Shown: one piece after another, positions 27,101-34,902 of the stretch
Position numbering within the stretch: position 1 is the first letter of the stretch
Layout: every line of letters starts with the position of its first letter
Source of the DNA: Novosphingobium sp. Leaf2
Lineage (GTDB): Bacteria; Pseudomonadota; Alphaproteobacteria; Sphingomonadales; Sphingomonadaceae
Assembly: GCF_001421325.1 (NCBI RefSeq)
Contig: NZ_LMJY01000003.1
Span: 1 to 64,000, forward strand
DNA length: 64,000 nucleotides
Direction of reading: 5' to 3'
Position numbers and translations under genes: made by a program
Notes under the pieces: generated by a model
The model's input: only the letters and a program-made list of their open reading frames with translations
What the model was told of the DNA's origin: nothing
Databases searched by the model: none

Positions 27101-27408
27101 AGCGTCAGCAGCCGCGTCAGCCGCCCCCAGCCCGCGCGGGTCATTGGATACGCAACGATGTCAGGCGTGCCGTCGGCAAATACCAGCCGCGCGCCCACGA
27201 TCAGGCGCAGGCCGCTTTTGCCGTCGCCGATCTGCTTCCAGGCGGCATGGGCGCGCACCACGCCGGCCACCGTGTTGCGATCGGCGATGCCAAGGCCGGT
27301 CATGCCCAGCGCATGCGCATACGCCACCATGTCCGGCCCCGGAGATGCGCCGCGCAGGAAGCTGAAGTTGGTGGCGGCAACCAGTTCGGCGAACGGCGGC
27401 GCGCTCAT
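24190..27408 (-). CDS. dnaE2: Error-prone DNA polymerase III alpha (DnaE2/ImuC)
   Basis: A 1072-residue C-family polymerase that performs mutagenic translesion synthesis with ImuA and ImuB. The N-terminal PHP domain starts with Phe-Ala-Glu-Leu-Val-Ala-Ala-Thr-Asn-Phe-Ser-Phe-Leu-Arg-Gly-Ala. The palm has the catalytic Pro-Asp-Ile-Asp-Val-Asp-Phe-Glu. The finger, helix-hairpin-helix and OB parts follow. The length is normal for DnaE2. The ATG at 27408 overlaps the imuB stop by four bases, so translation is coupled. Expression should follow the LexA box in front of imuA. Confidence 0.97.
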   Translation of the reverse strand: MSAPPFAELVAATNFSFLRGASPGPDMVAYAHALGMTGLGIADRNTVAGVVRAHAAWKQIGDGKSGLRLIVGARLVFADGTPDIVAYPMTRAGWGRLTRLLTLGNLRAAKGGCTLYLADLIDHAQDLALIAMDGDVQLLETLRGAAPRLWLAATMPRAGRDARRLNARMALSESAGVPLIATNDVLYAVPEDRPMLDVLTCIREGLTVQSAGRRLAANAERHLKAPAEMARLFRACPQALAATQDLLACIAFTLDDLRYEYPHEPVPEGWAPQAWLEHLVHEGARTYFPQGLPEQYRAVLAEEFALIGKKNYAYYFLTVHDIVRHARTLDPPILCQGRGSAANSLVCYFLGITPIDPVEQKLLFTRFLSTERDEPPDIDVDFEHERREEVMQYIYRRYGRDRAGIAATVIRYRQRSAIREVGKALGMSEDVTARLSGTVWGSWGGDELPESRVAEAGFDPANPQLERLRDMVTRLLEYPRHLSQHVGGFVLSEGRLDEMVPIHNGAMQDRTFIEWDKDDLDALGLMKVDILALGMLTAIRKSFDLLRDHSLADLALASVPREDDETYAMLRKGDSIGTFQVESRAQIAMLPRMKPKELYDLVIQVAIVRPGPIQGGMVHPYLRRRNGEEKVVYPGPPGEMYDLLHKTLGVPLFQEQAMRLAIVAAKFAPDEADRLRRSMATFRRNGTIHQHRDKFVSGMVARGYPEEFAVGCFDQIEGFGEYGFPESHAQAFAWLAYVSSWLKCHYPAAFTCALLNSQPMGFYAPAQLVADARAHGVEVRPIDISQSNWDNTLEGEHILRLGLRQIGGFKKDWAEALDRARTVAPITGLEDAARRAELPARALRLLADADALGSLGLARRDAGWEARRVPSVQLPLFAALDAPELASEPAAKLPAMAASEEVVADYQTQRLSLKGHPMQFLRDHFTQAGARTCAQVEAACDGTKVRVAGVVLIRQRPGKGNAIFITLEDETGVVNALLWARDFEKQRRAVMAARLMVVDGTVQRSKEGVVHLMVDVVTDASEALSRLSAPPALKPEPLRSDVVRNPVYDPDRPTSRGHPRNVRILPRSRDFH

Positions 27409-28967
27409 GCGAACAGACCGTGCAGATACCAGCGCGGGTCCGGCTTTTCCGTGAACAGGCCGTGTCGGAAAATCCAGTAGCGCCGCCCCAGTGCATCCTC
27501 GATGCGATAGTAGTCGCGCGTCTCGCCGGCGTGGCCCGGTACATGCCCGCCGCGCCGGCGCCACCATTCGGCGCCAATACGCTCCGGCCCCTCCGCCAGC
27601 CGCACCTCATGCAGGCGGCCCCGCCAGCGGAAACGCTGCGGCGGACTGTCCGGCACGCCGGCGATCACGTCCACCGGCTGCGGCGGATCGAGCAGCAGCA
27701 GCGGGCGCGGCGGGCGATCGTCCGGCGCGGGCCAGGGCGGAACCCGCTCCGTTGCGGCCGGCACCAGCGCCTGCGCGCGTTCGGGCAAGTGCCGGTCGCA
27801 GAAGGCAAGGCGCTGCACCCGCTCCTGCCCCAGCCGCACGCCCAGCCGATCAACCAGCGCGGCCAGGGTATCGGCCTGCCCTTCCCGGTGGCCTTCCAGC
27901 ATGATCTGGCGGGAGGGCAAATGCTCCACGCGCAGCACCGCCAGCGCAATCGCATCGAACCCGAAACCGGGATCTAGCGGGTCGGACAAGGTATCGATCC
28001 GCTCTCGCAGCAGGCGCATTACCGCTGCGGGTTCGCGCACGGGCTGGCCGGTATCCACCGCCAGCCGCCGCCGCACGTTATCACTGCGGTAAAGCACCAC
28101 CAGGAACCGCCGCCCGCCAAGCTGGCGCTCCTCCATGCGCTGCGATGCCTGCGCCAGCAGCTCCTCGATCACGTCCAGCGCATCGTCCGTGCGGGCCAGC
28201 GGTTCGGGAAAGCGGGTTTCCAGCCGGATCGGCTCTGCCGGGCGCAGCGGGGTGATCGGGCTGCCTGCTTCGCCCAGAATGGCGCGCAAGCGTGAAACCG
28301 CCACCTCTCCAAAGCGCGCTGCCAGCCCCGCCATCGGTCGCGCGGCCAGATCCCCCAGCGTGGCAAGCCCGGCGCGGCGCAGACCGGCCTGCCCGTCCGC
28401 GTCCAGTTCGAGCGCGGCGACCGGCAGAGCGCGCACATCGCGAACATCGGCCCCGAAGCGGGCGAGCGCACGGGCGGCGGCGGCATTGTCGGCCAGCGCG
28501 GTGCGCACAGTATAGCCCGCCAGCGTGCGAACGGCATCCACCAGCGCCCGCTCCCCGCCGAACAGGTGCGCGCAGCCGGTAATGTCCAGCACCAGCCCGT
28601 CAGGCGGATCGAGCGCGACGAGCGGGGTGAACGCGATCATCGCGCCAGCCAGCCGTTCCAGTTCCCGCGTGACGCGCAGCGGATCATGGCGCGCGGTGGC
28701 AAGATCGGGACATCGCGCCCGAGCATCGGCAAGCGTCATGCCCGCGCACAAGCCCAGCGCCGCCGCCTGCCCGTTGACCGCCGCCAGCCGCAAGGCCTGC
28801 CCGTCCCGCGCGACCAGCGCCTGCGGGGCCGGGCCTTCAGGCAGTACGCCGCAGCGGCGCGCGCTCTCGCACGGCAGGAAGCACAGCCACAGCGCCAGAT
28901 GGCGGCGCGGGCCTTTCGGCTTCGCTAACGACGAGTTCTTCAAGGGGGGCGGGGCGGAAAACGCCAT
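27405..28967 (-). CDS. imuB: ImuB, inactive Y-family polymerase partner
   Basis: A 520-residue Y-family polymerase homologue. In known ImuB proteins the catalytic acidic residues are lost, and the protein links DnaE2 to the sliding clamp. Visible are Leu-Ala-Leu-Trp-Leu-Cys-Phe-Leu-Pro at the start of the fold, and Leu-Asp-Ile-Thr-Gly-Cys-Ala-His-Leu-Phe-Gly-Gly-Glu and Arg-Phe-Gly segments. The only ATG upstream of the fold is at 28967, which lies 131 bases inside the imuA frame. Such a long overlap is unusual but keeps the operon compact. Confidence 0.94.
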   Translation of the reverse strand: MAFSAPPPLKNSSLAKPKGPRRHLALWLCFLPCESARRCGVLPEGPAPQALVARDGQALRLAAVNGQAAALGLCAGMTLADARARCPDLATARHDPLRVTRELERLAGAMIAFTPLVALDPPDGLVLDITGCAHLFGGERALVDAVRTLAGYTVRTALADNAAAARALARFGADVRDVRALPVAALELDADGQAGLRRAGLATLGDLAARPMAGLAARFGEVAVSRLRAILGEAGSPITPLRPAEPIRLETRFPEPLARTDDALDVIEELLAQASQRMEERQLGGRRFLVVLYRSDNVRRRLAVDTGQPVREPAAVMRLLRERIDTLSDPLDPGFGFDAIALAVLRVEHLPSRQIMLEGHREGQADTLAALVDRLGVRLGQERVQRLAFCDRHLPERAQALVPAATERVPPWPAPDDRPPRPLLLLDPPQPVDVIAGVPDSPPQRFRWRGRLHEVRLAEGPERIGAEWWRRRGGHVPGHAGETRDYYRIEDALGRRYWIFRHGLFTEKPDPRWYLHGLFA

Positions 28968-29601
28968 GCTCCTCACTCCATTCCAGTCTCCAGCATTGGC
29001 CGGCAGGTCCACCCCGCCGGCGCGTCAGTTCCACGCGCAGCGCGGGATGCCCCGGCGCATGACCATCAAGCGGGACGGACGGCGCGCTGGCGACCGTCCA
29101 GCGGGTGTGCGCGGCGCTGGCGCAGGGATCGGCATCGCCGCGCAGCAGCACCACCGGAATGCCAGAGCGTTCAGCGGCCAGGATCAGGCGGCGGCTGGAC
29201 ACCAGATCGTATTCGCGCAAGTTGCCCCAGCTTTCCATCAGCACCGCCCCCAGCCCCCCTTCGCGAGCGGCATCGAGCCCGGCGCGCAGCATTCCGGCAT
29301 CGTCTTTGGCATCCACGATCACCAGCCGTGCAGGATCCAGCCCCAGGTTCAGCCACCCTTCCCCGCAAGGCGGCATCACGACAGACCCGGCACGTGCCTT
29401 GTCCTTGCGCACCCGCAGCAGCAGCAATGGGCGCGGCGCCTGCGCCTCAACCGCAACCAGCGCGAAGAAAAGCGCCGACGCCCAGTCATCGGCACTGGCG
29501 TGCACTTCGTGCAGCTGCCCTCTGGCAAGCCGGGGGAGCGAGGCCAGCGGCGGATCTTGGGCGCTGCCCGGCGTCGGCACCGGAGCGTTGAAATGGAACA
29601 T
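28837..29601 (-). CDS. imuA: ImuA, RecA-like mutagenesis protein
   Basis: A 254-residue RecA-fold protein of the ImuA (SulA-like) family, first gene of the SOS mutagenesis cassette imuA-imuB-dnaE2. Recognised by gene order and by segments such as Gly-Gln-Leu-His-Glu-Val-His near the start, Leu-Leu-Leu-Arg-Val-Arg-Lys, and Asp-Leu-Val-Ser-Ser-Arg-Arg-Leu-Ile-Leu-Ala-Ala-Glu. The ATG at 29601 lies 28 bases after a LexA box. The last 131 bases overlap imuB in another frame. Confidence 0.93.
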   Translation of the reverse strand: MFHFNAPVPTPGSAQDPPLASLPRLARGQLHEVHASADDWASALFFALVAVEAQAPRPLLLLRVRKDKARAGSVVMPPCGEGWLNLGLDPARLVIVDAKDDAGMLRAGLDAAREGGLGAVLMESWGNLREYDLVSSRRLILAAERSGIPVVLLRGDADPCASAAHTRWTVASAPSVPLDGHAPGHPALRVELTRRRGGPAGQCWRLEWSEEHGVFRPAPLEELVVSEAERPAPPSGAVAVLPAVRERAPLRRTA

Positions 29602-29628
29602 GGGAACATGGCCTCGAATCGGAGATAT

Positions 29629-29643
29629 GTTCTTATTATGTTC
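29629..29643 (-). promoter_or_regulatory. LexA (SOS) box of the imuA operon
   Basis: GTTCTTATTATGTTC is a perfect match to the alphaproteobacterial LexA operator, two GTTC blocks separated by seven bases. It sits 28 bases upstream of imuA. CATAAT inside it on the minus strand resembles a -10 element, so bound LexA would cover the promoter. Confidence 0.92.
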
Positions 29644-29678
29644 CATCTTTCTCCTACAAGTCCACCCTTGCCGTAAAC

Positions 29679-30845
29679 TTATGTGGGCTTGAGGGTAAAG
29701 CGTTCCACCTCGTCCGCCGCCCGCGCGACAGGATCGAGTCCGGGAAAGCAGGGCATGCCATCTACGTCCCACGCAATGCCTTCGATCGCATAAGCCATGC
29801 GATCGCGTTGCCATGAAAGGTAGGACGCATGGCCGGCAAAGGCGCGCACGATGGCGGCAACCGGATCGGCATCCGGCGCGATCACCTCGCCAAAGCGCCA
29901 CATCGCGTAGTCCTCGCTGCCTTGCCAATCCACGCCGTGCGCATTCACGAACAGGCAGGGGCGCGGACGGACCAGAAATTCGTAGACCTGGCTGCTGACG
30001 TCGCCAACGTAAAGATCGGCCCCCAGCGTGTAGGTCATGTCGCTGGAGCGCGGCGAGCCCAGGTCGATCATCACCTGCCCCGGCACCGCCAGGGCTTCCC
30101 ACACCGCGCGCTGAGCGTCGGACCAGCCGCGCGCCAGCCGCACATGCGGGGCGACCACGAGGTTCCAGCGGCCATCGCGCACCACCGCCTCCACCAGCTT
30201 TTGCCCGAAGGCAGCGAGGGAGGAATGCGCCTGTGCGAAATGCGGATTGTACAGGATCGTGGGACGATCGTTGGCGAACAGCGCGGAGCGCGTGGGCGCC
30301 GTGGAAAGGATCGTGGCCAGCTTCACCGGCCCGGTCACTACGCAGGCCTGCGGCTTTACGAACCCGCTGGCGACCAAGCGATCGCGGTCCTTGCGTCCGG
30401 CCACCAGCACCCGGTCGAACACCATGAAGCGCTTTTCAAAGCCCACCGCCCGGTCCCCTGCGCCGTGCGGGATATGCACGATCGGCGGGCAACCGGGCAC
30501 GATCCGGCGCAGCAGCGTGGAGGTGCGTTCCGCGCACAGGATCGCCCCGGCCCGGCACAGCCGCCGCGCCCACACCAGCAGCCGCGCCGTCTTGTCGATG
30601 CGGCCGGGCAGCACGACCCCGCCGGGCAGACGCATCACCACTACCTGCGGGATCGGCCCGGACCAGCCCTGCTGCATCTGCACGCGCGCCTCATCGGCCT
30701 CCGCCGGGCTGCATACGAACACGCTGACGCTGCCGGGCCGCCGGGCTTCCAGTTCGCGCGCCACCGGCAGGATATGCGCGAACTGGTGCGCCCCGCCGAT
30801 CGCGAGCACATGCACGCGCCCCTGCGAACCGGGCTCGGCCCTCAC
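29679..30845 (-). CDS. CDP-glycerol glycerophosphotransferase-like protein
   Basis: A 388-residue protein with a two-Rossmann (GT-B) plan. The N-terminal half begins Val-His-Val-Leu-Ala-Ile-Gly-Gly-Ala-His-Gln. The C-terminal half has Ala-Asp-Leu-Tyr-Val-Gly-Asp-Val-Ser-Ser-Gln-Val-Tyr-Glu-Phe-Leu, matching the Asp-x-Ser-Ser...Glu-Phe signature of teichoic-acid type glycerophosphotransferases. The product in a Gram-negative cell is not obvious; a surface or exported polymer is possible. The GTG at 30845 overlaps the stop of the S9 peptidase gene (GTGA), implying translational coupling. Confidence 0.75.
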   Translation of the reverse strand: MRAEPGSQGRVHVLAIGGAHQFAHILPVARELEARRPGSVSVFVCSPAEADEARVQMQQGWSGPIPQVVVMRLPGGVVLPGRIDKTARLLVWARRLCRAGAILCAERTSTLLRRIVPGCPPIVHIPHGAGDRAVGFEKRFMVFDRVLVAGRKDRDRLVASGFVKPQACVVTGPVKLATILSTAPTRSALFANDRPTILYNPHFAQAHSSLAAFGQKLVEAVVRDGRWNLVVAPHVRLARGWSDAQRAVWEALAVPGQVMIDLGSPRSSDMTYTLGADLYVGDVSSQVYEFLVRPRPCLFVNAHGVDWQGSEDYAMWRFGEVIAPDADPVAAIVRAFAGHASYLSWQRDRMAYAIEGIAWDVDGMPCFPGLDPVARAADEVERFTLKPT

Positions 30846-33103
30846 CGTGACGGGGTGACCCCGTGGCGATCGAGAAAGTCGAAGATCGTGTTCCACACGT
30901 GGACGCTGATCTTGGGTCCGCGCACCGCATGGGTTTGCCCCGGATAGAACATCATCTCGAACGGCTTGCCCTCGCCCTGCAGCTTGGCGGCCAGCGCGGT
31001 GCTGTTTTCGAACACCACGTTATCGTCCGCCATGCCGTGGAGCAGCAGCAGCGGGTCGGCGATTTTGCCGGTTTCCTGCAACGTATCGGCCTTGCGGTAA
31101 GCGTCCGGCACCTGCCGGGGATCGCCCATGTAGCGTTCGGTGTAATGGGTGTCGTAAAGCTCCCACTTGGTCACCGGCGCGCCGGCGATGCCTGCGGCAT
31201 AGAGCCCCTGATTGGCCTCCAGCATCTTGAGCGTCATGTACCCGCCGTAGGACCAGCCGTAGATCGCGATCTTGGCGGGATCGACGAAATCCAGCGTCTT
31301 GAGATACTGCGCGCCGGCGCGCTGGTCCGCCACTTCCACCGTGCCCATCGCTTGCCGGATCTGCGATTCGAACGCCACCCCGCGATTGGCGCTGCCGCGC
31401 CCGTCGATCGCGAAATAGACATAGCCCTTGGCAACGATGGCCTGCGCCAGTGCGCCCTTCCAGCCGCGCGTCACGGTCTGCACGTGCGGGCCGCCGTAAT
31501 GCTCGAAGAACACCGGGTAGCGGTTGCCGGCCACCAGCGGCGGGGTGATCATCATCCAGTGCAGGTCAGAGCCGTCCTGCGCCTTGATCGTGCCGAACGT
31601 GGTGGGCCGGTGCGATGCCTCATACGGCGCATAGGGATGCGCGCCGTCCAGTGCGTTCTCCTCCACCCAGGCCAGCCGCTTGCCCGTCTCGTCCGCGATG
31701 TAGGTTTGTGCAGGCTGGGTGGTGGACGAGCGGGTGACGATCACCGTGGCGCCATCGCGGCTGGCCGACACGGTGTTGGACCAGTCCGCCTCGGTCAGCC
31801 GCTTTGGCTCGCCGGGTGTGTCCAGGCCGATGGCGTAAAGCTGCGGGGCCAGCACATCGTCGCGCGTGCCGGTGAACAGTACGCGGCCCTTGGCCTCGTC
31901 CACTGACACCAGCTTGGTCACCACCCACGCGCCTTTGGTCAGTTGCCGCCACTGACCGTCCTTGAAACGATACAAGTGGCCGAACCCGTCCCGCTCGGAC
32001 CACCAGATGAGGCTGCCGTCCTTCAGGAAGCGATAATTGTCGGTCAAGTTTATCCAGCTTTTGGGCGCGGCGGTTTCAGTAAACAGCACCTTCGACGCGC
32101 CGGTCTGCGGGTCCACCGTCAGCATGTCGAGCCGGGTCTGCGCCCGGTCCTCGCGCTGGACGAACAGCGTGCGCCCATCGCGCGACCAGTTGACGCGGGC
32201 GAGGTAGATGTCCGGGTCCGGCCCCAGATCCACCGCGACCCGGCCCGTGCCATCGGGCTTCATCACGTGGAGCGAGACCAGCACGTTGGGCGTGCCGGCG
32301 GCGGGATAGCGCTGCTCGTACGTGCGCGTGCCATCCGCCCCGATCGCCGCGCGGGTGACGACGCCGACGGGCGCTTCGTCATAGCGTTCCACCGCGATGC
32401 GGGCATCGTCTGGCGACCACCAGTACCCATCCATGCGGTCCATTTCTTCCTGCGCCACGAACTCCGCCTCGCCCCAGTGGACGGTGGCGGCGGTTTCCGG
32501 CGGGGTGATCGCGGGCTGGTCCTTGTCCGCCAGCGGCCCCACGTGCAGCCGCCCTTCGCGCACGAACGACACGTAGCGCCCCTTGGGGCTGAGCGCGGCG
32601 TTCAGTTCGTCCTGCGGCGAATCCGTCAGGCGGCGGACCGAACCGTCCAGCCCGGCCAGGTACAGATCGCCGTCCAGCGGCACCAGGATCGCCTTGCTGT
32701 CCTCGGTCCAGTCATACGACACGATGCCCTTGAGGCTGCCGATGCGCTGGCGTTCGCGCTGCATCTTTTCCGCCTCGCTGAGCGTGCGGTTGGACCCGAC
32801 CTTGAGCGAATCCACCAGCATCCGCCATTTGCCGCTGGTGCGATCGAACGCCCACAGATCGTAGCGATCCCGGTCATCGCTGCGGTTGCGCAGCAGCGTG
32901 ATGAACCGCCCGTCCGGCGAAACCTTCACCCCGCGCGGCTGCGGCCCGTCAAGCGAGGGGCTGGCAAAAACACGGTCGAAGGTCAGCGCGGGGGCGGGAT
33001 CAGGCATCAGGGCAGCGCTCCGGGAAGGGGCAGTAAAGGCAGGCGCGGCAAGAGAGGCGCTGGCCGCAATCAGGCACACGCACGACAGGAGGATTCGCTT
33101 CAT
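30842..33103 (-). CDS. S9 family prolyl oligopeptidase (dipeptidyl-peptidase IV type)
   Basis: A 753-residue secreted peptidase. Residues 1-24 are a signal peptide from ATG 33103, with GAGGTGG in front. The N-terminal beta-propeller carries repeated WD40-like strands (Ser-Pro-Asp-Gly-Arg) and the Glu-Glu-Met-Asp-Arg motif that binds the substrate amino end in DPP-IV enzymes. The C-terminal hydrolase has Gly-Trp-Ser-Tyr-Gly-Gly (catalytic Ser), Asp in His-Gly-Met-Ala-Asp-Asp-Asn-Val and His in Gly-Gln-Thr-His-Ala. It releases X-Pro dipeptides in the periplasm. A glycerophosphotransferase-like gene is coupled downstream. Confidence 0.95.
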   Translation of the reverse strand: MKRILLSCVCLIAASASLAAPAFTAPSRSAALMPDPAPALTFDRVFASPSLDGPQPRGVKVSPDGRFITLLRNRSDDRDRYDLWAFDRTSGKWRMLVDSLKVGSNRTLSEAEKMQRERQRIGSLKGIVSYDWTEDSKAILVPLDGDLYLAGLDGSVRRLTDSPQDELNAALSPKGRYVSFVREGRLHVGPLADKDQPAITPPETAATVHWGEAEFVAQEEMDRMDGYWWSPDDARIAVERYDEAPVGVVTRAAIGADGTRTYEQRYPAAGTPNVLVSLHVMKPDGTGRVAVDLGPDPDIYLARVNWSRDGRTLFVQREDRAQTRLDMLTVDPQTGASKVLFTETAAPKSWINLTDNYRFLKDGSLIWWSERDGFGHLYRFKDGQWRQLTKGAWVVTKLVSVDEAKGRVLFTGTRDDVLAPQLYAIGLDTPGEPKRLTEADWSNTVSASRDGATVIVTRSSTTQPAQTYIADETGKRLAWVEENALDGAHPYAPYEASHRPTTFGTIKAQDGSDLHWMMITPPLVAGNRYPVFFEHYGGPHVQTVTRGWKGALAQAIVAKGYVYFAIDGRGSANRGVAFESQIRQAMGTVEVADQRAGAQYLKTLDFVDPAKIAIYGWSYGGYMTLKMLEANQGLYAAGIAGAPVTKWELYDTHYTERYMGDPRQVPDAYRKADTLQETGKIADPLLLLHGMADDNVVFENSTALAAKLQGEGKPFEMMFYPGQTHAVRGPKISVHVWNTIFDFLDRHGVTPSR

Positions 33104-33319
33104 GGAGCCACCTCTAATCGGTGGTGGGCAAAGTGCAAAGTCGGCGGTGGGGAGGATCGTGAGTGCCGAGAGCGGAATGTCGGGTTTCGGGCATCCTACC
33201 CGAAATAACTTCCATTCCCGACAGTAAACCGGGACTGACGGCCGCCCGCTTTCCGTTTCGTTCGTATAAAACTGGGCGAATACAGCCGCCGTCAATTTTA
33301 GCGGCTGCTATCAAGCTGA

Positions 33320-34642
33320 TTATGCTTCACTTTCTTTGTCGTCATCAGCATCCGGCACAACAGCTGGCTTCGGTCGCTTCATTGACAACGCACCTGCTGC
33401 ACCAGAAACGGCCGTTGCCGCCAAGCCGCGAACTTGATCCGCAAAGTTTGGGATTTGTTGGAATGCCTGTTTCACCACTTCAGATGAAAGGGCTTCTTGT
33501 AGTGGGCTGCTATGAGTTGCAGAATCTACCAAACGAAGCGGCTCTTCATCCAATCGGTCTAACGCGGATGCTAGTAATCTAGCCTCCAGATCAACATCAA
33601 TCCGTGCTGCTTCTCGCCTATACCCTTCATACGCTCGAGAAATTGAAGCTTTGAACGCATAGTCCTCCGCCAAGCGGAATTGCTGACCAACTTGCTTCGT
33701 TGCCAGCCAAGCGAACCAGATAGGCGCACCTATCGAAAGGACTGACATCGCAATACTTAAAACTATTGGTCCGGTCTGCGCTTGTTCACCGCCAAGCAAT
33801 TGAGAAAGTGACTCCAATCGTGATCCGCCGAGGAAGCCCGCGACACCTAAGGCCACAATCAATCCAAATACCCAGAGACCCATAGCAAAGGTTAGCGACT
33901 TTGATCGTTCAGAAAAAGCGCGTGCCAAGCCAACACTGGTCGCCGCAGAGTATGCGGATTGGCAATTTTCTAGAACTCCTTTAGCTTCGTCAGAAATTAC
34001 CTTAAGCGCGGCCTGAAGCTCTTCAGATTTTTCGCGCGCAATTTGTGCTCGCCCGTGGTCCTTCGCCGCTTCTTGCCCGAGCTTGGCAATTTGTGATCGC
34101 TGTTCTGTCAGAGCTTCCAGATCTGTGGGCAAGCGGTCTGCAGCGACATATGCCTTTTGAATGTCCGAAACCATCGACGACACTTGCGTCAAATTCGGCT
34201 CCAGCGAATTTAACGTTGCGTTCGCTGCCCGCACCCTCCGACGTATTGCATTGAGATCTTCGGTGATTTGGTGTCGCGGGTCGGTCTTTAGAAAAATTTC
34301 CAAGTCTCGGCGAACCATAAACATGGTAAGCAAGAACGCTTGGACGCCCGCAGCAGTATTCCCCCAGATGTTTGGTACTGTGGAATCTTCCAGGAACTTT
34401 AACCGCGTAATTATTTTTTCGATTTTGTCAGCCGCGTCAGTATCAAGTGAATCGCTGCCATCTCCTCGGCGATCAATGACGGCTATCACATCTTCGACAG
34501 CCGCATCCAGATCAGCCCAAGAGACAGATGGTGCCGACCAACCACCTTGGGTTGTAAAAGCTTCATCGTTCGGGATCGCCTTATCCAGCGCCCCCTTAAG
34601 GCTGATTAAACGATCTTTTAATTCGATGATTTTTTCGTTCAC
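33320..34642 (-). CDS. A/T-rich hypothetical membrane protein with coiled coils
   Basis: A 440-residue protein of no family I can name. Residues 1-45 and about 155-225 look like coiled coil, and two strong membrane helices lie at about 250-271 and 290-314. The C-terminal part (about 320-440) is charged and begins with a Leu-Ala-Glu-Asp-Tyr-Ala-Phe-Lys...Tyr-Glu-Gly-Tyr-Arg-Arg-Glu helix. Both long regions probably face the cytoplasm. The codon use and base composition are clearly poorer in G/C than in its neighbours dinB and the S9 peptidase, indicating later acquisition. No partner gene is adjacent. Confidence 0.7.
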   Translation of the reverse strand: MNEKIIELKDRLISLKGALDKAIPNDEAFTTQGGWSAPSVSWADLDAAVEDVIAVIDRRGDGSDSLDTDAADKIEKIITRLKFLEDSTVPNIWGNTAAGVQAFLLTMFMVRRDLEIFLKTDPRHQITEDLNAIRRRVRAANATLNSLEPNLTQVSSMVSDIQKAYVAADRLPTDLEALTEQRSQIAKLGQEAAKDHGRAQIAREKSEELQAALKVISDEAKGVLENCQSAYSAATSVGLARAFSERSKSLTFAMGLWVFGLIVALGVAGFLGGSRLESLSQLLGGEQAQTGPIVLSIAMSVLSIGAPIWFAWLATKQVGQQFRLAEDYAFKASISRAYEGYRREAARIDVDLEARLLASALDRLDEEPLRLVDSATHSSPLQEALSSEVVKQAFQQIPNFADQVRGLAATAVSGAAGALSMKRPKPAVVPDADDDKESEA

Positions 34643-34902
34643 AAGCTACGTCCCCCACAATAAAATTCGACCTGTATTTATTTAGTTGCATTCGACGCGT
34701 CGAGATCCTGCGAAATAAAAATCGACGCGCATGTTGGATGCTAATTATCCTACAGCGCGAAGATATGTGGACAGTGGATGGCCCAGCCACAGTTTGAATG
34801 ACGGCTTCTGAGTGCGATAGCATTGCTCTTGAACGGCGGGAATTGGCGCAAGCTGGTTATTGCGCCTATCCAAGCTCGCTCCGTGAATCACCACCCACCC
34901 CC

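Noticed and set aside
24376..27480. Very long open frame on the + strand
   Set aside because: It is antisense to dnaE2 and comes from high-GC codon bias; the encoded protein is His/Arg/Gln-rich without domain features.
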